DNA of 64,000 bases. Source: Prevotella aff. ruminicola Tc2-24. Lineage in GTDB: Bacteria > Bacteroidota > Bacteroidia > Bacteroidales > Bacteroidaceae. Both the position numbers and the translations under genes were made by a program. The stretch covers positions 47,642 through 111,641 of the forward strand of contig NZ_FOIQ01000007.1 in the NCBI RefSeq assembly GCF_900110895.1. The letters are read 5' to 3'. A model generated the notes under the pieces. That model was not told where the DNA came from. It did no database searches and saw only the letters and a list, made by a program, of their open reading frames with translations. Shown here one piece after another: positions 1 through 8,884 of the stretch; position 1 is the first letter of the stretch; every line of letters starts with the position of its first letter.

Positions 1-184
1 CGATTCCCGGGTCATCGACAATCGCATAGGCACATCCTTTTTCTAAGGCAGCCTCGGCAAACTTGTTCCCGTCGAACGATTCTCCCTTCAACGCCAAGAA
101 GATACTTCCCTCCGGACAGTCTCGACTGTCGGTCGTGATGCAGGGATGTTGCAGATACAGCTGATACAGTTCCTTGATATCCAT
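1..184 (-). CDS. murF: MurF, UDP-MurNAc-tripeptide--D-Ala-D-Ala ligase (5' end only)
   Basis: Only the first 61 codons lie in the window; the gene continues past base 1. The translation begins MDIKELYQLYLQHP and includes ITTDSRDCPEGSIFLALKGE, the N-terminal substrate-binding region typical of Mur ligases, followed by FDGNKFAEAALEKGCAYAIV. MurF adds D-Ala-D-Ala to the UDP-MurNAc-tripeptide in the cytoplasm, the last soluble step of peptidoglycan precursor synthesis. The ATP-binding part is outside the window, so MurE cannot be strictly excluded, but the N-terminal pattern fits MurF better. The start at 184 is supported by a promoter element at 205-212. It is divergent from folP. Confidence 0.85.
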   Translation of the reverse strand, partial: MDIKELYQLYLQHPCITTDSRDCPEGSIFLALKGESFDGNKFAEAALEKGCAYAIVDDPGI

Positions 185-204
185 CGTCTTCACTATTTTT
201 TGTG

Positions 205-212
205 CAAAATTA
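205..212 (-). promoter_or_regulatory. Bacteroidota -7 element for murF
   Basis: On the minus strand this reads TAATTTTG, matching the TAnnTTTG -7 consensus, about 20 bases before the murF ATG. I do not see a well-spaced -33 TTTG. Confidence 0.55.
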
Positions 213-256
213 CAAAAAAACTATGAACTATGAACCATCAATTATGAATTATTTCG

Positions 257-264
257 TATCTTTG
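257..264 (+). promoter_or_regulatory. Bacteroidota -7 element for folP
   Basis: TATCTTTG matches TAnnTTTG. It is only 8 bases before the ATG at 273, so transcription would begin almost at that codon. This makes the next ATG at 285 an equally reasonable folP start. Confidence 0.6.
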
Positions 265-272
265 TAGGCGAT

Positions 273-1073
273 ATGGACTATATGATAAATGTACACGGCA
301 GGCTGATGGACTTGTCGGAACCACAAGTGATGGGTATCCTGAACGTGACACCCGACTCTTTCTATGCTGGAAGCCGAAAACAGACAGAGCGGGAGATAGC
401 TGAACGAGTCCATCAGATCATAGAGCAAGGAGGGACGATGATAGATGTCGGCGGATGTTCTACCCGCCCTGGTTGTCAGGTCGTATCGGAACAGGAGGAG
501 ATGGAACGGTTGCGTTTCGGCCTTGGTATTGTGCGTCGCGAAATCCCTGATGCTGTTGTTTCTGTTGATACATTTCGTCCCGATGTGGCACGTATGACCG
601 TGGAGGAGTATGGTGCCGATATTATCAACGATGTCAGTGAGGGCTCTACAGAGATGTTCCGGATGGTTTCTCGTCTGCGCGTACCTTATATATTAATGTC
701 TGTCCGACCGACAATGCGAGAGATGTTGCTCTCGTTTGCCCAAGAGGTACAGCAGTTGCGCGATTTGGGTGTGAATGATATCATTCTCGATCCCGGCTTT
801 GGTTTTGGGAAGTCGTTAGAACAGAACTATCAGGTGATGGGTGAACTGGAGAAACTGCAGGTCTTGGATCTTCCTGTGCTTGTGGGAGTGTCTCGTAAAT
901 CAATGATATTCAGACTTTTTGGATGTACCCCAATGGAGTCCTTGAATGGAACGTCTGCCCTTAACACTATCTCACTGATGAAGGGGGCGAGCATTCTTCG
1001 TGTGCATGATGTGAGTGAGGCTGTGGAGTGTTGCAAGATAGTCCAGTCGTTAACGGTCAAAAATCAAGAATAG
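273..1073 (+). CDS. folP: Dihydropteroate synthase
   Basis: This enzyme condenses p-aminobenzoate with dihydropterin pyrophosphate in folate synthesis and is the sulfonamide target. The 266-residue TIM-barrel protein shows the family motifs in order: MGILNVTPDSF near the N terminus, DVGGCSTRPG, IINDVS, DPGFGFGKS and GVSRKS. Length is normal. The start is uncertain between 273 and 285 because the promoter -7 element ends at 264. The stop is immediately followed by the ATG of cdaA, so the two genes are almost certainly co-transcribed and probably translationally coupled. A folP-cdaA pair is common in Bacteroidota. Confidence 0.95.
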   Translation: MDYMINVHGRLMDLSEPQVMGILNVTPDSFYAGSRKQTEREIAERVHQIIEQGGTMIDVGGCSTRPGCQVVSEQEEMERLRFGLGIVRREIPDAVVSVDTFRPDVARMTVEEYGADIINDVSEGSTEMFRMVSRLRVPYILMSVRPTMREMLLSFAQEVQQLRDLGVNDIILDPGFGFGKSLEQNYQVMGELEKLQVLDLPVLVGVSRKSMIFRLFGCTPMESLNGTSALNTISLMKGASILRVHDVSEAVECCKIVQSLTVKNQE

Positions 1074-1853
1074 ATGTTTTTTGAGTTCGGACTGAAAGAT
1101 ATTATTGACATTCTGTTGGTAGCGCTGACGCTTTACTATATCTACCGACTGATGCGTGAGTCGCGTTCGCTGAACGTGTTCATCGGCATCATGGTGTTTG
1201 TCATCTGCTGGCTTTTCGTGTCGCAGGTATTACAGATGCGTCTACTGGGGTCTATCCTCGACAAACTTGTCAGTGTGGGTGTCATAGCCTTGATCGTGCT
1301 CTTTCAGGACGATATCCGGAAGTTCCTATATAATTTGGGCGCCCACCGTCGTATAAGGGCATTCTCTCAGTTCTTTACTTCTACGAAAGGTAAGGAAAAA
1401 GGACGGCGCGACGTCAAGGAGACGATTATGCCAATCGTGATGTCGTCGATGAACATGAGTAAGGCCAAGGTCGGCGCCTTGATTGTCTTGGAGCGGACAG
1501 TGCTTCTGGATGATATTGTTGTTACGGGCGACCAGATTGACGCGGTCATTAATCAGCGCTTGATAGAGAATATCTTCTTTAAGAATTCACCTTTGCACGA
1601 CGGAGCCGTCGTCATATCGAAGAAACGTATTAAAGCGGCAGGATGTATTTTGCCCGTCAGTCATGACTTGGACATCCCCAAAGAATTGGGTCTTCGTCAT
1701 CGTGCAGCCATGGGTGTCTCTCAGGAGAGCGATGCTGTAGCTGTTGTTGTCTCAGAGGAGACGGGAGCCATCTCTGTTGCTGTCAGGGGCGAGTTCCGCC
1801 TCCGGCTTTCGGCAGAGGAGTTGGAGAGTATACTGACTAAGGAATTAGAGTAA
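1074..1853 (+). CDS. cdaA: Membrane diadenylate cyclase, CdaA type
   Basis: The enzyme makes cyclic di-AMP from two ATP. Three hydrophobic segments (about residues 10-25, 35-52 and 62-78) precede a DAC (DisA_N) domain. The catalytic DGA motif is at residues 176-178 (in LHDGAVV) and the RHR motif at 208-210 (in GLRHRAAMG), both intact. At 259 residues it has the usual CdaA length. It abuts folP with no gap and is 23 bases before pta, so a folP-cdaA-pta-ackA unit is likely. c-di-AMP usually controls osmolyte and potassium balance and envelope homeostasis; the target in this organism is not visible here. Confidence 0.93.
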   Translation: MFFEFGLKDIIDILLVALTLYYIYRLMRESRSLNVFIGIMVFVICWLFVSQVLQMRLLGSILDKLVSVGVIALIVLFQDDIRKFLYNLGAHRRIRAFSQFFTSTKGKEKGRRDVKETIMPIVMSSMNMSKAKVGALIVLERTVLLDDIVVTGDQIDAVINQRLIENIFFKNSPLHDGAVVISKKRIKAAGCILPVSHDLDIPKELGLRHRAAMGVSQESDAVAVVVSEETGAISVAVRGEFRLRLSAEELESILTKELE

Positions 1854-1876
1854 TTTTTTAATATAAAAAACAAACG

Positions 1877-2887
1877 ATGGATTTATTAGGTCAAATTGTA
1901 GCGCGTGCAAAATCTAACAAGCAGCGCATCGTGCTCCCCGAGGCAACAGAGGAGCGTACACTTCGTGCAGCCGATAAAGTGCTGGCTGACGATGTTGCAG
2001 ACATCATCCTGATTGGTAATCCCGATGAGATCAACAAACTCGCAGCAGAATGGGGACTGACGAGTATTGGAAAGGCAACTATTATTAATCCGGAAACTAG
2101 TCCGAAAGCAGAAGAGTATGCAGAGAAGTTGGCTGAGCTCCGTAAGAGTAAGGGCATGACTATTGAGGAAGCCCGTAAGCTTGTGAAGAACCCCTTGTAT
2201 TTCGGATGTATGATTATTAAGACAGAAGGCGCTGATGGTCAGATTAGTGGTGCCCTGTCGACGACGGGCGACACCCTGCGCCCGGCACTTCAGATTATCA
2301 AGTGTGCCCCTGGTATCACCTGTGTCAGCGGTGGTCTGCTGCTGATCTCCAAGGAGAAACAATATGGTGAGGATGGCGTGCTTGTCGTCGGTGATGTCGC
2401 CGTGACACCGATGCCTGATGCCGCTCAGCTGTCTCAGATCGCTGTCTGCACCGCTCAGACAGCTAAGTCGGTGGCCGGATTTGCCGAGCCTCGCGTGGCT
2501 ATGCTGAGTTTCTCGACAAAGGGATCTGCTAAGCACGAAGTCTGCGACAAGGTCATTGAGGCTACCCGTCTGGCAAAGGAACTCGATCCTACGTTGAAGA
2601 TCGACGGAGAACTGCAGGCTGATGCTGCTCTTGTGCCCAGCGTGGGCGCAAAGAAAGCGCCCGGCTCCGATATCGCTGGTAAGGCTAATGTCTTGGTGTT
2701 CCCGAATCTCGAGGTCGGAAACATCGGTTATAAGATGGTTCAGCGTCTGGGTGATGCTATTGCCATCGGTCCGATCCTCCAGGGTATCGCACGTCCTGTG
2801 AATGATCTCTCTCGCGGATGTTCCGTGGATGATATCTATTATATGGTGGCCATCACGGCTTGTCAGGCTATGGATGCCAAAAAGTAA
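1877..2887 (+). CDS. pta: Phosphate acetyltransferase
   Basis: It converts acetyl-CoA and phosphate to acetyl phosphate in the cytoplasm, the first step of ATP-yielding acetate formation. The 336-residue protein is the short, single-domain Pta form, without the N-terminal regulatory domains of the enterobacterial enzyme. Recognisable segments include RIVLPEATEERTLRAADKVL at the N terminus, GQISGALSTTGDTLRPALQI in the middle, and PNLEVGNIGYKMVQRLGDA with GPILQGIARPVNDLSRG at the C terminus. It is followed after 9 bases by ackA. Confidence 0.96.
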   Translation: MDLLGQIVARAKSNKQRIVLPEATEERTLRAADKVLADDVADIILIGNPDEINKLAAEWGLTSIGKATIINPETSPKAEEYAEKLAELRKSKGMTIEEARKLVKNPLYFGCMIIKTEGADGQISGALSTTGDTLRPALQIIKCAPGITCVSGGLLLISKEKQYGEDGVLVVGDVAVTPMPDAAQLSQIAVCTAQTAKSVAGFAEPRVAMLSFSTKGSAKHEVCDKVIEATRLAKELDPTLKIDGELQADAALVPSVGAKKAPGSDIAGKANVLVFPNLEVGNIGYKMVQRLGDAIAIGPILQGIARPVNDLSRGCSVDDIYYMVAITACQAMDAKK

Positions 2888-2896
2888 TTTGAAAGT

Positions 2897-4087
2897 ATGA
2901 AGATATTAGTGCTGAATTGTGGCTCGTCATCCATCAAGTACGCATTGTATAATATGGATGATAAGAGCGTGATGACGTCGGGTGGCGCTGAGCGTGTGGG
3001 ACTCGACAACGCTTTTGTGAAAGTGAAGTTGCCAAATGGTGAGAAGAAACAGATTATGCATGATATCCCCGAGCATACGGAGGGCGTGAAATTCATCTTC
3101 TCGTTGTTGACCGACCCTGAGATAGGCGTGATCAAGTCGCTTGATGAGATTGATGCGGTTGGCCATCGTATGGTACATGGCGGAGAGAAGTTTAATAAGT
3201 CGGTCATCCTGACCGACGAGGTGCTGAAGGCTTTCGAAGAGTGCTCTGATCTGGCTCCGCTGCATAACCCCGCCAATCTGAAAGGAGTTAATGCCGTCAA
3301 AGAGTTGATGCCAGGTCTGCCCCAGGTGGGTGTGTTTGATACGGCATTCCATCAGACGATGCCACCGAAGGCATTCATGTATGCTATTCCTTATGAGCTG
3401 TATGAGAAATACGGCATCCGTCGTTATGGATTCCATGGCACCTCTCATCGTTATGTCTCGCAGCGTGCCTGTGAGTTCCTGGGTATCAAGCCGGAGGGAA
3501 CAAAGATGATTACCTGTCATGTAGGTAATGGTGGCTCTCTTGCTGCCATTGTCGATGGAAAGTGCATTGACACGTCCATGGGTCTTACCCCATTGGAGGG
3601 TCTTGTGATGGGTACCCGTGCCGGTGATATTGATGGAGGTGCAGTAACCTTCATCGAAAAGAAACTTGGTCTTGATGCCGATGGTATGTCCAACCTGTTG
3701 AATAAGCAGAGTGGAGTGGCTGGTATCACTGGTGGTTCCAGCGATATGCGCGATGTTGAGAATGCTGCCAAGGAGGGTAATCCCCGTGCTAGACTTGCTC
3801 AAGAGATGTATTTCTATCGTATCAAGAAATATATTGGTGCCTATGCTGCGGCCATGGGTGGGCTCGACGTTATCGTCTTTACTGCTGGTGTCGGAGAGAA
3901 TCAGGTCAGCATGCGCTCTGAGGTGTGCAAGAATATGGAGTTCCTCGGTGTGAAGTTCGACGAGTCAAAGAACAGCGCACGTGGTGAGGAGGCAATCATC
4001 TCTGCCGATGACTCGAAGGTGAAGGTGGTTGTCATCCCGACCGATGAAGAGTTGATGATTGCTACCGACACGATGAATCTTCTGTAA
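2897..4087 (+). CDS. ackA: Acetate kinase
   Basis: AckA makes ATP and acetate from acetyl phosphate and ADP, completing the Pta-AckA route of fermentation. The protein has 396 residues, the normal length. It begins MKILVLNCGSSSIKYALYNM, the ASKHA phosphate-binding signature, and contains HRMVHGGEKF, RRYGFHGTSHRYVS, CHVGNGGSLAAI, DTSMGLTPLEGLVMGTRAGD and FTAGVGENQ, all characteristic. It is 9 bases downstream of pta and followed by a clear intrinsic terminator at 4114-4143. Confidence 0.97.
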   Translation: MKILVLNCGSSSIKYALYNMDDKSVMTSGGAERVGLDNAFVKVKLPNGEKKQIMHDIPEHTEGVKFIFSLLTDPEIGVIKSLDEIDAVGHRMVHGGEKFNKSVILTDEVLKAFEECSDLAPLHNPANLKGVNAVKELMPGLPQVGVFDTAFHQTMPPKAFMYAIPYELYEKYGIRRYGFHGTSHRYVSQRACEFLGIKPEGTKMITCHVGNGGSLAAIVDGKCIDTSMGLTPLEGLVMGTRAGDIDGGAVTFIEKKLGLDADGMSNLLNKQSGVAGITGGSSDMRDVENAAKEGNPRARLAQEMYFYRIKKYIGAYAAAMGGLDVIVFTAGVGENQVSMRSEVCKNMEFLGVKFDESKNSARGEEAIISADDSKVKVVVIPTDEELMIATDTMNLL

Positions 4088-4113
4088 TCGTACGATGGTA
4101 ACATCTGATAATC

Positions 4114-4143
4114 AAGGGTAGTCCTTCATGGGCTACCCTTTTT
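4114..4143 (+). terminator. Intrinsic terminator after ackA
   Basis: The stem AAGGGTAG (4114-4121) pairs with CTACCCTT (4133-4140), extended by a G-U and a C-G pair toward the loop, and runs into a T tract (4139-4143). Confidence 0.85.
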
Positions 4144-4227
4144 CTGTGTCTGAGCAGACAGGGATATGTATTTGTCAGTTTCTTATAAAAAAATTACAAA
4201 AAATGCAAGAAGTAACAAAAAAAAGAT

Positions 4228-4235
4228 TAATTTTG
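4228..4235 (+). promoter_or_regulatory. -7 element upstream of the first CotH gene
   Basis: TAATTTTG matches TAnnTTTG and sits in an A-rich stretch about 100 bases before the lipoprotein start at 4336. No well-placed TTTG -33 box is visible. Confidence 0.45.
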
Positions 4236-4335
4236 CATCGCACTATGGACTTTGCCGATTACTAACACTTGTGGAACGATGGAGTCTGTTGTGGTAGTAC
4301 GTAAATATGTTTATGGTCAAATATTAGGATTAGAA

Positions 4336-6060
4336 ATGAAGAAGTTTGTTTTTTTCTGTATGGCGTTACTTTGCTTCTCAGCATGTAAGACGGATCTTTC
4401 AGAGATTGAGGAGCGAATTGATGAGATAGAAAGACAAGGCAAGAATCTTGAGCAGCAGGGTAAGAACCTTGAGCAACAGGGAAAGGATCTTGAGAACAAA
4501 AGTAAGGATCTTGAGCAACAGGGTCAGGACTTGGCTGGTGAAACAGAGAGGCTGCAGAATGATTTGGACAATACCCAGAACCGGATAGACGAGATAGAGA
4601 AGGAGATGAATAAGGTAGAGCCGAAGTTGCTCTCTATGGAATTCCTGGCTTCTGAGAATCCGCTCCTACTCGTGGAGAATACACGGTGCGATATCAGTGC
4701 CGATGGTATTGTGGAGTGCTGGGTCGTCAATATTATGAGTTCCAAAAAACTTATTCCTCATTTCACTTATCAGGGAGAGAACGTCACGATTGGTGGCAAG
4801 GCTGTTGAGAGTGGCGTCACGGAGGTTGACTTCAGTCAGCCTGTCGTCATGACCATCACTTCATCTGACAAGACGAAGGATTATACTATTAATGTCCACT
4901 CGTACACAGGTCTGCCTATCCTTTGGATTGAGACCATGAACAGAAGTCAGGTCTCTGTTGTCGAGAGATTCTATAATGCCCAGTTCAAGCTGGCAGAGAA
5001 CGTGACAACCCGTTCTTCCGGAAGTGTAATTGAGGCAAGTGGAAAGATTAAAGGTATTGGCTCAACACAGTGGTGGAAACCTAACCTGACGGGCAAGACA
5101 TACACGGAACTATGGAAGAATACTTACGAACTCCAGTTCAATGGTGTCATCTCGGTACTGGACGAGGCGAAGAATAAGGCTTGGGCACTTATTCCTAATG
5201 CCGATGATATCACGATGCTTCGTAATCAGACCGCCTATGCTATGGGAAAGATCAGTAAGTTGGCGTTTACACCGCGTTTCCATTATGTCGATGTCATGAT
5301 GAATGGGGTTTACTTTGGTACCTATATGATTGGTGATAAGATTGAGGTGGGGGCCGACAGAGTCAATATTAGTAAAGACGGCTTTATCCTGAAGATTGAC
5401 GCAAAGACCTCTGGTACGAACTTCAGTGCACAGACCATCGAGAAACCGCTGAGCATCATTGCTCCGAGCGTGAGCTCTGGGGATGCGAACTATAAATATA
5501 TCAAGAATTTCATTACGACAGCGGAAGATGCTCTCTTCTCGGAGGATTTCACCAATACCTCTACCGGATGGCAGAAATATCTTGATATGGACTCTTTCGT
5601 TGACTGGTATCTGATCAATGAGATTGCCAAGAACTCAAACGGCGCCTTTGCTGCCGACTGCTATATGACTCTTGAGCGGGATGGTAAATTAAAGATGGGT
5701 CCGATATGGAACTTTGAGAATGCTTTCGGAAATGTGAAGAATACCAGTTCGAATGGCTTTGTCGTAAAGAACTCAAACTGGTATGCTCGTCTGTTCAAGG
5801 ATCCAGCATTCGTGACTAAAGTGAAGGAACGCTTCAACTATTTCTATAAGCAGCGTAACACGATTCTGTCGGAGATTAATTCCAACGCCCAGTATCTGCG
5901 CTATTCTGTACGAGAGAACTCCAACAAATGGGAGGTGTTCGACTCTTATAAGTCGTATAGCTCCGATGTCTCAGTGATGTATCAGAATGCCGTGGGATCT
6001 ATGAAGTCATGGCTGGATAAACGGATGACATGGCTGAAAGGTGAGTTTGATAAGATGTAA
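4336..6060 (+). CDS. CotH-like lipoprotein with heptad stalk, probable pseudokinase
   Basis: A 574-residue lipoprotein: signal peptide with lipobox FSAC (Cys17), then five 7-residue repeats of the QQGKxLE type (residues 33-67), a further coiled coil to about 90, a beta-rich domain (about 95-190), and a CotH kinase-like domain (about 195-574). The start at 4336 is chosen because it opens the signal peptide; the same frame is open from 4252. CotH proteins are atypical secreted protein kinases. Compared with the neighbouring paralogue the glycine-rich motif is altered (GIGSTQWW against GRGNSTWG), KKPYRLKF is replaced by KNTYELQF, and the acidic motif WDFD is WNFE (residues 458-461). Loss of kinase activity is therefore my inference; a substrate-binding or scaffold role is possible. 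It is followed 45 bases later by an intact paralogue. Confidence 0.75.
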   Translation: MKKFVFFCMALLCFSACKTDLSEIEERIDEIERQGKNLEQQGKNLEQQGKDLENKSKDLEQQGQDLAGETERLQNDLDNTQNRIDEIEKEMNKVEPKLLSMEFLASENPLLLVENTRCDISADGIVECWVVNIMSSKKLIPHFTYQGENVTIGGKAVESGVTEVDFSQPVVMTITSSDKTKDYTINVHSYTGLPILWIETMNRSQVSVVERFYNAQFKLAENVTTRSSGSVIEASGKIKGIGSTQWWKPNLTGKTYTELWKNTYELQFNGVISVLDEAKNKAWALIPNADDITMLRNQTAYAMGKISKLAFTPRFHYVDVMMNGVYFGTYMIGDKIEVGADRVNISKDGFILKIDAKTSGTNFSAQTIEKPLSIIAPSVSSGDANYKYIKNFITTAEDALFSEDFTNTSTGWQKYLDMDSFVDWYLINEIAKNSNGAFAADCYMTLERDGKLKMGPIWNFENAFGNVKNTSSNGFVVKNSNWYARLFKDPAFVTKVKERFNYFYKQRNTILSEINSNAQYLRYSVRENSNKWEVFDSYKSYSSDVSVMYQNAVGSMKSWLDKRMTWLKGEFDKM

Positions 6061-6105
6061 GGCTTTGGCCGACGGATATTGGTGATGTTTATCTAATTCA
6101 AGAAG

Positions 6106-7842
6106 ATGAGAAAGATCGTATTCTTTGCTATCATAGTCCTATGCCTCACTAGCTGTAAGGAAGACCTGTCGGATTACTTCGAGAGGATGGATCTTCGCGA
6201 GGAGGCCAACAAGAGACAGAAGGAACGTAATGAGCAACAGGCGAAGCGGAACGAAGAGCAGGCCAAGTGGAACGAGGAACAGGCTCAACGGAATGCCGAC
6301 CAGGCAGCGCTGAACAGAGGCCTGCGCCTTCAATGGGAGGAGTTGGCCAAGAAGCTTGACAGTCTTGAGGCTGTCCGGGCTGTTGTGCCACCAGTTGAGC
6401 CGAAGTTGTTGTCCGTCACTTTTGCTAAGGCGGAGAACCCGAAGTTGAGTGCGGACATCAAATGTGAGATTGTCGATGATAATACGATAGAGTGCTGGTT
6501 GCCGGGCATCGTTACCGAGAAACAACTCATCCCGCAGTTCACTTTCGACGGTACCATGGTCACCATCGATGGTATTGAGGCTGTCAGTGGAGAGACGAAG
6601 TTCAACTTCAAAAAACCGTTAAAGGTGACGGTCATGACCTCGGACAAGATGGTTCACTACTTGATGTATGTCCATTCCTATACGGGCTTACCGATTCTCT
6701 ACATCAATACGGCAGGTCAGCAGGAAGTTACATCCAAGGAGTATTATATTGATGCTTCGGTCAAGTTGGTGGAGGATGTACGGACGAGAAGTGCCGGTGA
6801 TGTGACCGAGGCTGTCGGTCATATCAAGGGCCGTGGTAACTCGACATGGGGCCTTCCCAAGAAACCATATAGACTGAAGTTCGACGAGAAAGTGTCTTTC
6901 CTCGGAGAACATAAAGACAAGTCATGGGTGCTGATTCCTAACTGGACGGACAAGAGTATGCTTCGCAATGCGTTGTCTTTCTATCTGGGTAAGATGAGTA
7001 ATATGGACTGGACCCCTTGTTATCATTTCGTAGAGGTGATCTTCAACGGTCGTTATGACGGTACTTATCTGTTGACAGAGAAAGTGAAAGTCTCCAATCA
7101 CCGGGTGGCCGTCGGTGACGACGGGTTCTTGCTCGAATGCAACAACTGGGCCGACCGTGAGGACGACGCGACATATTTCCATACGACCTATGTCGATCCG
7201 GCTATCGTAATCAAAGAGCCTGAGGATGTGCAGTATGATGATGCTAATTACACGTATATCGTGAATTATATGTCAACGCTTGAGCGTACCCTGTTCTCCT
7301 CCAGCTTTACGAATCCTTCCACTGGATGGCAGAAGTATATGGATATGGATTCTTTCGTTGACTGGTATCTCATCCATGAGATTGCCAAGAATGTTGACTG
7401 TATGTTCAACTTCAGTACATTCATGCATCTGGAGAGAGGAGGAAAACTGAAGATGGGACCACTCTGGGACTTTGATATCGCATACGGTAACCTTAAGGAA
7501 AGTGGCTCTAGTTATCTGAAATGGATCTCCCCACAGGGGAATCTCCTCACGCAGACGAAGTGGTACAGTCGTTTGATGAAGGATCCTGCCTTTGTTGCGA
7601 GACTGAAAGAACGGTTCGACTTCTTCTATAAGCATAGAAACGACGTGTTTATGTTCTTGAATGATTATGCCGATTATCTCCGTTATTCTGTCATAGAGAA
7701 TGAGGATCGTTGGGGCACCTTATATCATTATACTTATAAGAATGCCGATATCTGGGGATCCTACAAGAATGAGGTGCAGGATCTGAAGGAGTGGCTGAAC
7801 ACGCGTTTCGAATGGATGAAGTCCGAGTACGATAAGCTATAA
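6106..7842 (+). CDS. CotH kinase family lipoprotein with heptad stalk
   Basis: A 578-residue lipoprotein with lipobox LTSC (Cys17). Residues about 41-68 are 7-residue repeats (RNEQQAK, RNEEQAK, WNEEQAQ, RNADQAA), a short charged coiled coil that may hold the domain away from the membrane. A beta-rich domain (about 97-195) leads to the CotH domain with GRGNSTWG (242-249), KKPYRLKF (252-259), SMLRN (284-288) and LWDFDIAYG (453-461); the last carries acidic residues expected to bind metal. CotH proteins phosphorylate proteins in spore coats and elsewhere; the target here is unknown. It is a tandem paralogue of the upstream gene and its last 6 bases overlap the end of kdgK on the opposite strand. 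Confidence 0.85.
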   Translation: MRKIVFFAIIVLCLTSCKEDLSDYFERMDLREEANKRQKERNEQQAKRNEEQAKWNEEQAQRNADQAALNRGLRLQWEELAKKLDSLEAVRAVVPPVEPKLLSVTFAKAENPKLSADIKCEIVDDNTIECWLPGIVTEKQLIPQFTFDGTMVTIDGIEAVSGETKFNFKKPLKVTVMTSDKMVHYLMYVHSYTGLPILYINTAGQQEVTSKEYYIDASVKLVEDVRTRSAGDVTEAVGHIKGRGNSTWGLPKKPYRLKFDEKVSFLGEHKDKSWVLIPNWTDKSMLRNALSFYLGKMSNMDWTPCYHFVEVIFNGRYDGTYLLTEKVKVSNHRVAVGDDGFLLECNNWADREDDATYFHTTYVDPAIVIKEPEDVQYDDANYTYIVNYMSTLERTLFSSSFTNPSTGWQKYMDMDSFVDWYLIHEIAKNVDCMFNFSTFMHLERGGKLKMGPLWDFDIAYGNLKESGSSYLKWISPQGNLLTQTKWYSRLMKDPAFVARLKERFDFFYKHRNDVFMFLNDYADYLRYSVIENEDRWGTLYHYTYKNADIWGSYKNEVQDLKEWLNTRFEWMKSEYDKL

Positions 7843-8856
7843 CAGCAAAGCGGTGATCTCCTCGTCGGTCGACAGGTTGAAATCACCGGGTATCGTGTTC
7901 TTCAGGGCTGCTGCGGCCAGCGAATAGTTGAGTTGTTTCTGTTTGTCATCGGGGTATACCCTCATGGCATGTAACCACGCGCCCATGAAAGCGTCGCCCA
8001 CCCCTACGGGGTCCACTACGTCGGGGATATCTACGATGGGAGCCTGAAGAAGCTCTCCGTCGGTCCATAGCAGACCTGTCAGAGTGTGGTGGTTGGACGA
8101 CACGATATTACGCATGCCCATCATCCAGTTCCGCAATCGTGGGAAACGTTCATGCAGTTCGTCGAACCATTCCTTATACTCATCCATCTGCATCTTGAAG
8201 TTTGAGTCTGTTGCCGTGAATGGCGGCTGTGGATGCTGACTCAGCCATTCAAATTCGATGGCATCGCCAAACATCATGTCGCACCGTGACAGCATCCTAC
8301 TAAGAGTCTCCCGTGGGTCGGCACCATAGCGCCACAGGTTCTTGCGGTAGTTGATGTCGAAGCAGACGGTTATACCCAACTCGTCGGCAATATCGAGTGC
8401 CTCAAAGGTGGCATCGGCAGCCTGTTGTGAGATAGCCGCAGTGATACCAGATACATGGAAGAATAAAGTGTCTTTCAAGATCTCGCGCCAGGGAATCATA
8501 CCAGGCTTCAGGTCGTAGTAGGCGGAGTTGTTACGGTCGTAGATCACCTTGGCGGGACGCATGCCTGCTGCCGGCTCAAAGTAATAGGTGCCAATGCGTT
8601 GTCCTCCGTAGAGCACATGACTGGTGTCGACACCCAACTGAGCCAGACACATAGCTCCTGCATGTCCGACAGGGGTGTCTGGCAGACGGGTGATATATGT
8701 CACATCCTCACCGAGTGTGGCCAGCGATACGGCCACGTTAGCTTCGCTTCCTCCATATTTGCTGGTGAACATATCACCCTGTGTCAGTCGTTGGTGGTCT
8801 GGCTTTGAGAACCGGAGTAATAGCTCTCCGAAAGTTACAATCTTCTGCCTCTTCAT
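7837..8856 (-). CDS. kdgK: 2-keto-3-deoxygluconate kinase (PfkB family)
   Basis: A 339-residue ribokinase/PfkB-family sugar kinase. The N terminus KIVTFGELLLRFS and GGSEANVAVSLATLG are the sugar-binding side, and the C-terminal DPVGVGDAFMGAWLHAMR is the PfkB signature with the catalytic Asp; the usual GAGD anion-hole motif reads GVGD. The overall pattern matches KdgK, which phosphorylates KDG during uronate catabolism; another sugar acid cannot be excluded. It is the last gene of a minus-strand group sufT-lpxH-kdgK. Uronate catabolism would fit the GH115 alpha-glucuronidase elsewhere in the window. Confidence 0.82.
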   Translation of the reverse strand: MKRQKIVTFGELLLRFSKPDHQRLTQGDMFTSKYGGSEANVAVSLATLGEDVTYITRLPDTPVGHAGAMCLAQLGVDTSHVLYGGQRIGTYYFEPAAGMRPAKVIYDRNNSAYYDLKPGMIPWREILKDTLFFHVSGITAAISQQAADATFEALDIADELGITVCFDINYRKNLWRYGADPRETLSRMLSRCDMMFGDAIEFEWLSQHPQPPFTATDSNFKMQMDEYKEWFDELHERFPRLRNWMMGMRNIVSSNHHTLTGLLWTDGELLQAPIVDIPDVVDPVGVGDAFMGAWLHAMRVYPDDKQKQLNYSLAAAALKNTIPGDFNLSTDEEITALLL

Positions 8857-8884
8857 AATTTGTCTAGTTTATCTGTTGGCTTTG

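Noticed and set aside
7837..7842. Overlap of the CotH and kdgK stop codons
   Set aside because: Six-base convergent overlaps are ordinary in dense genomes; there is no sign of antisense control.
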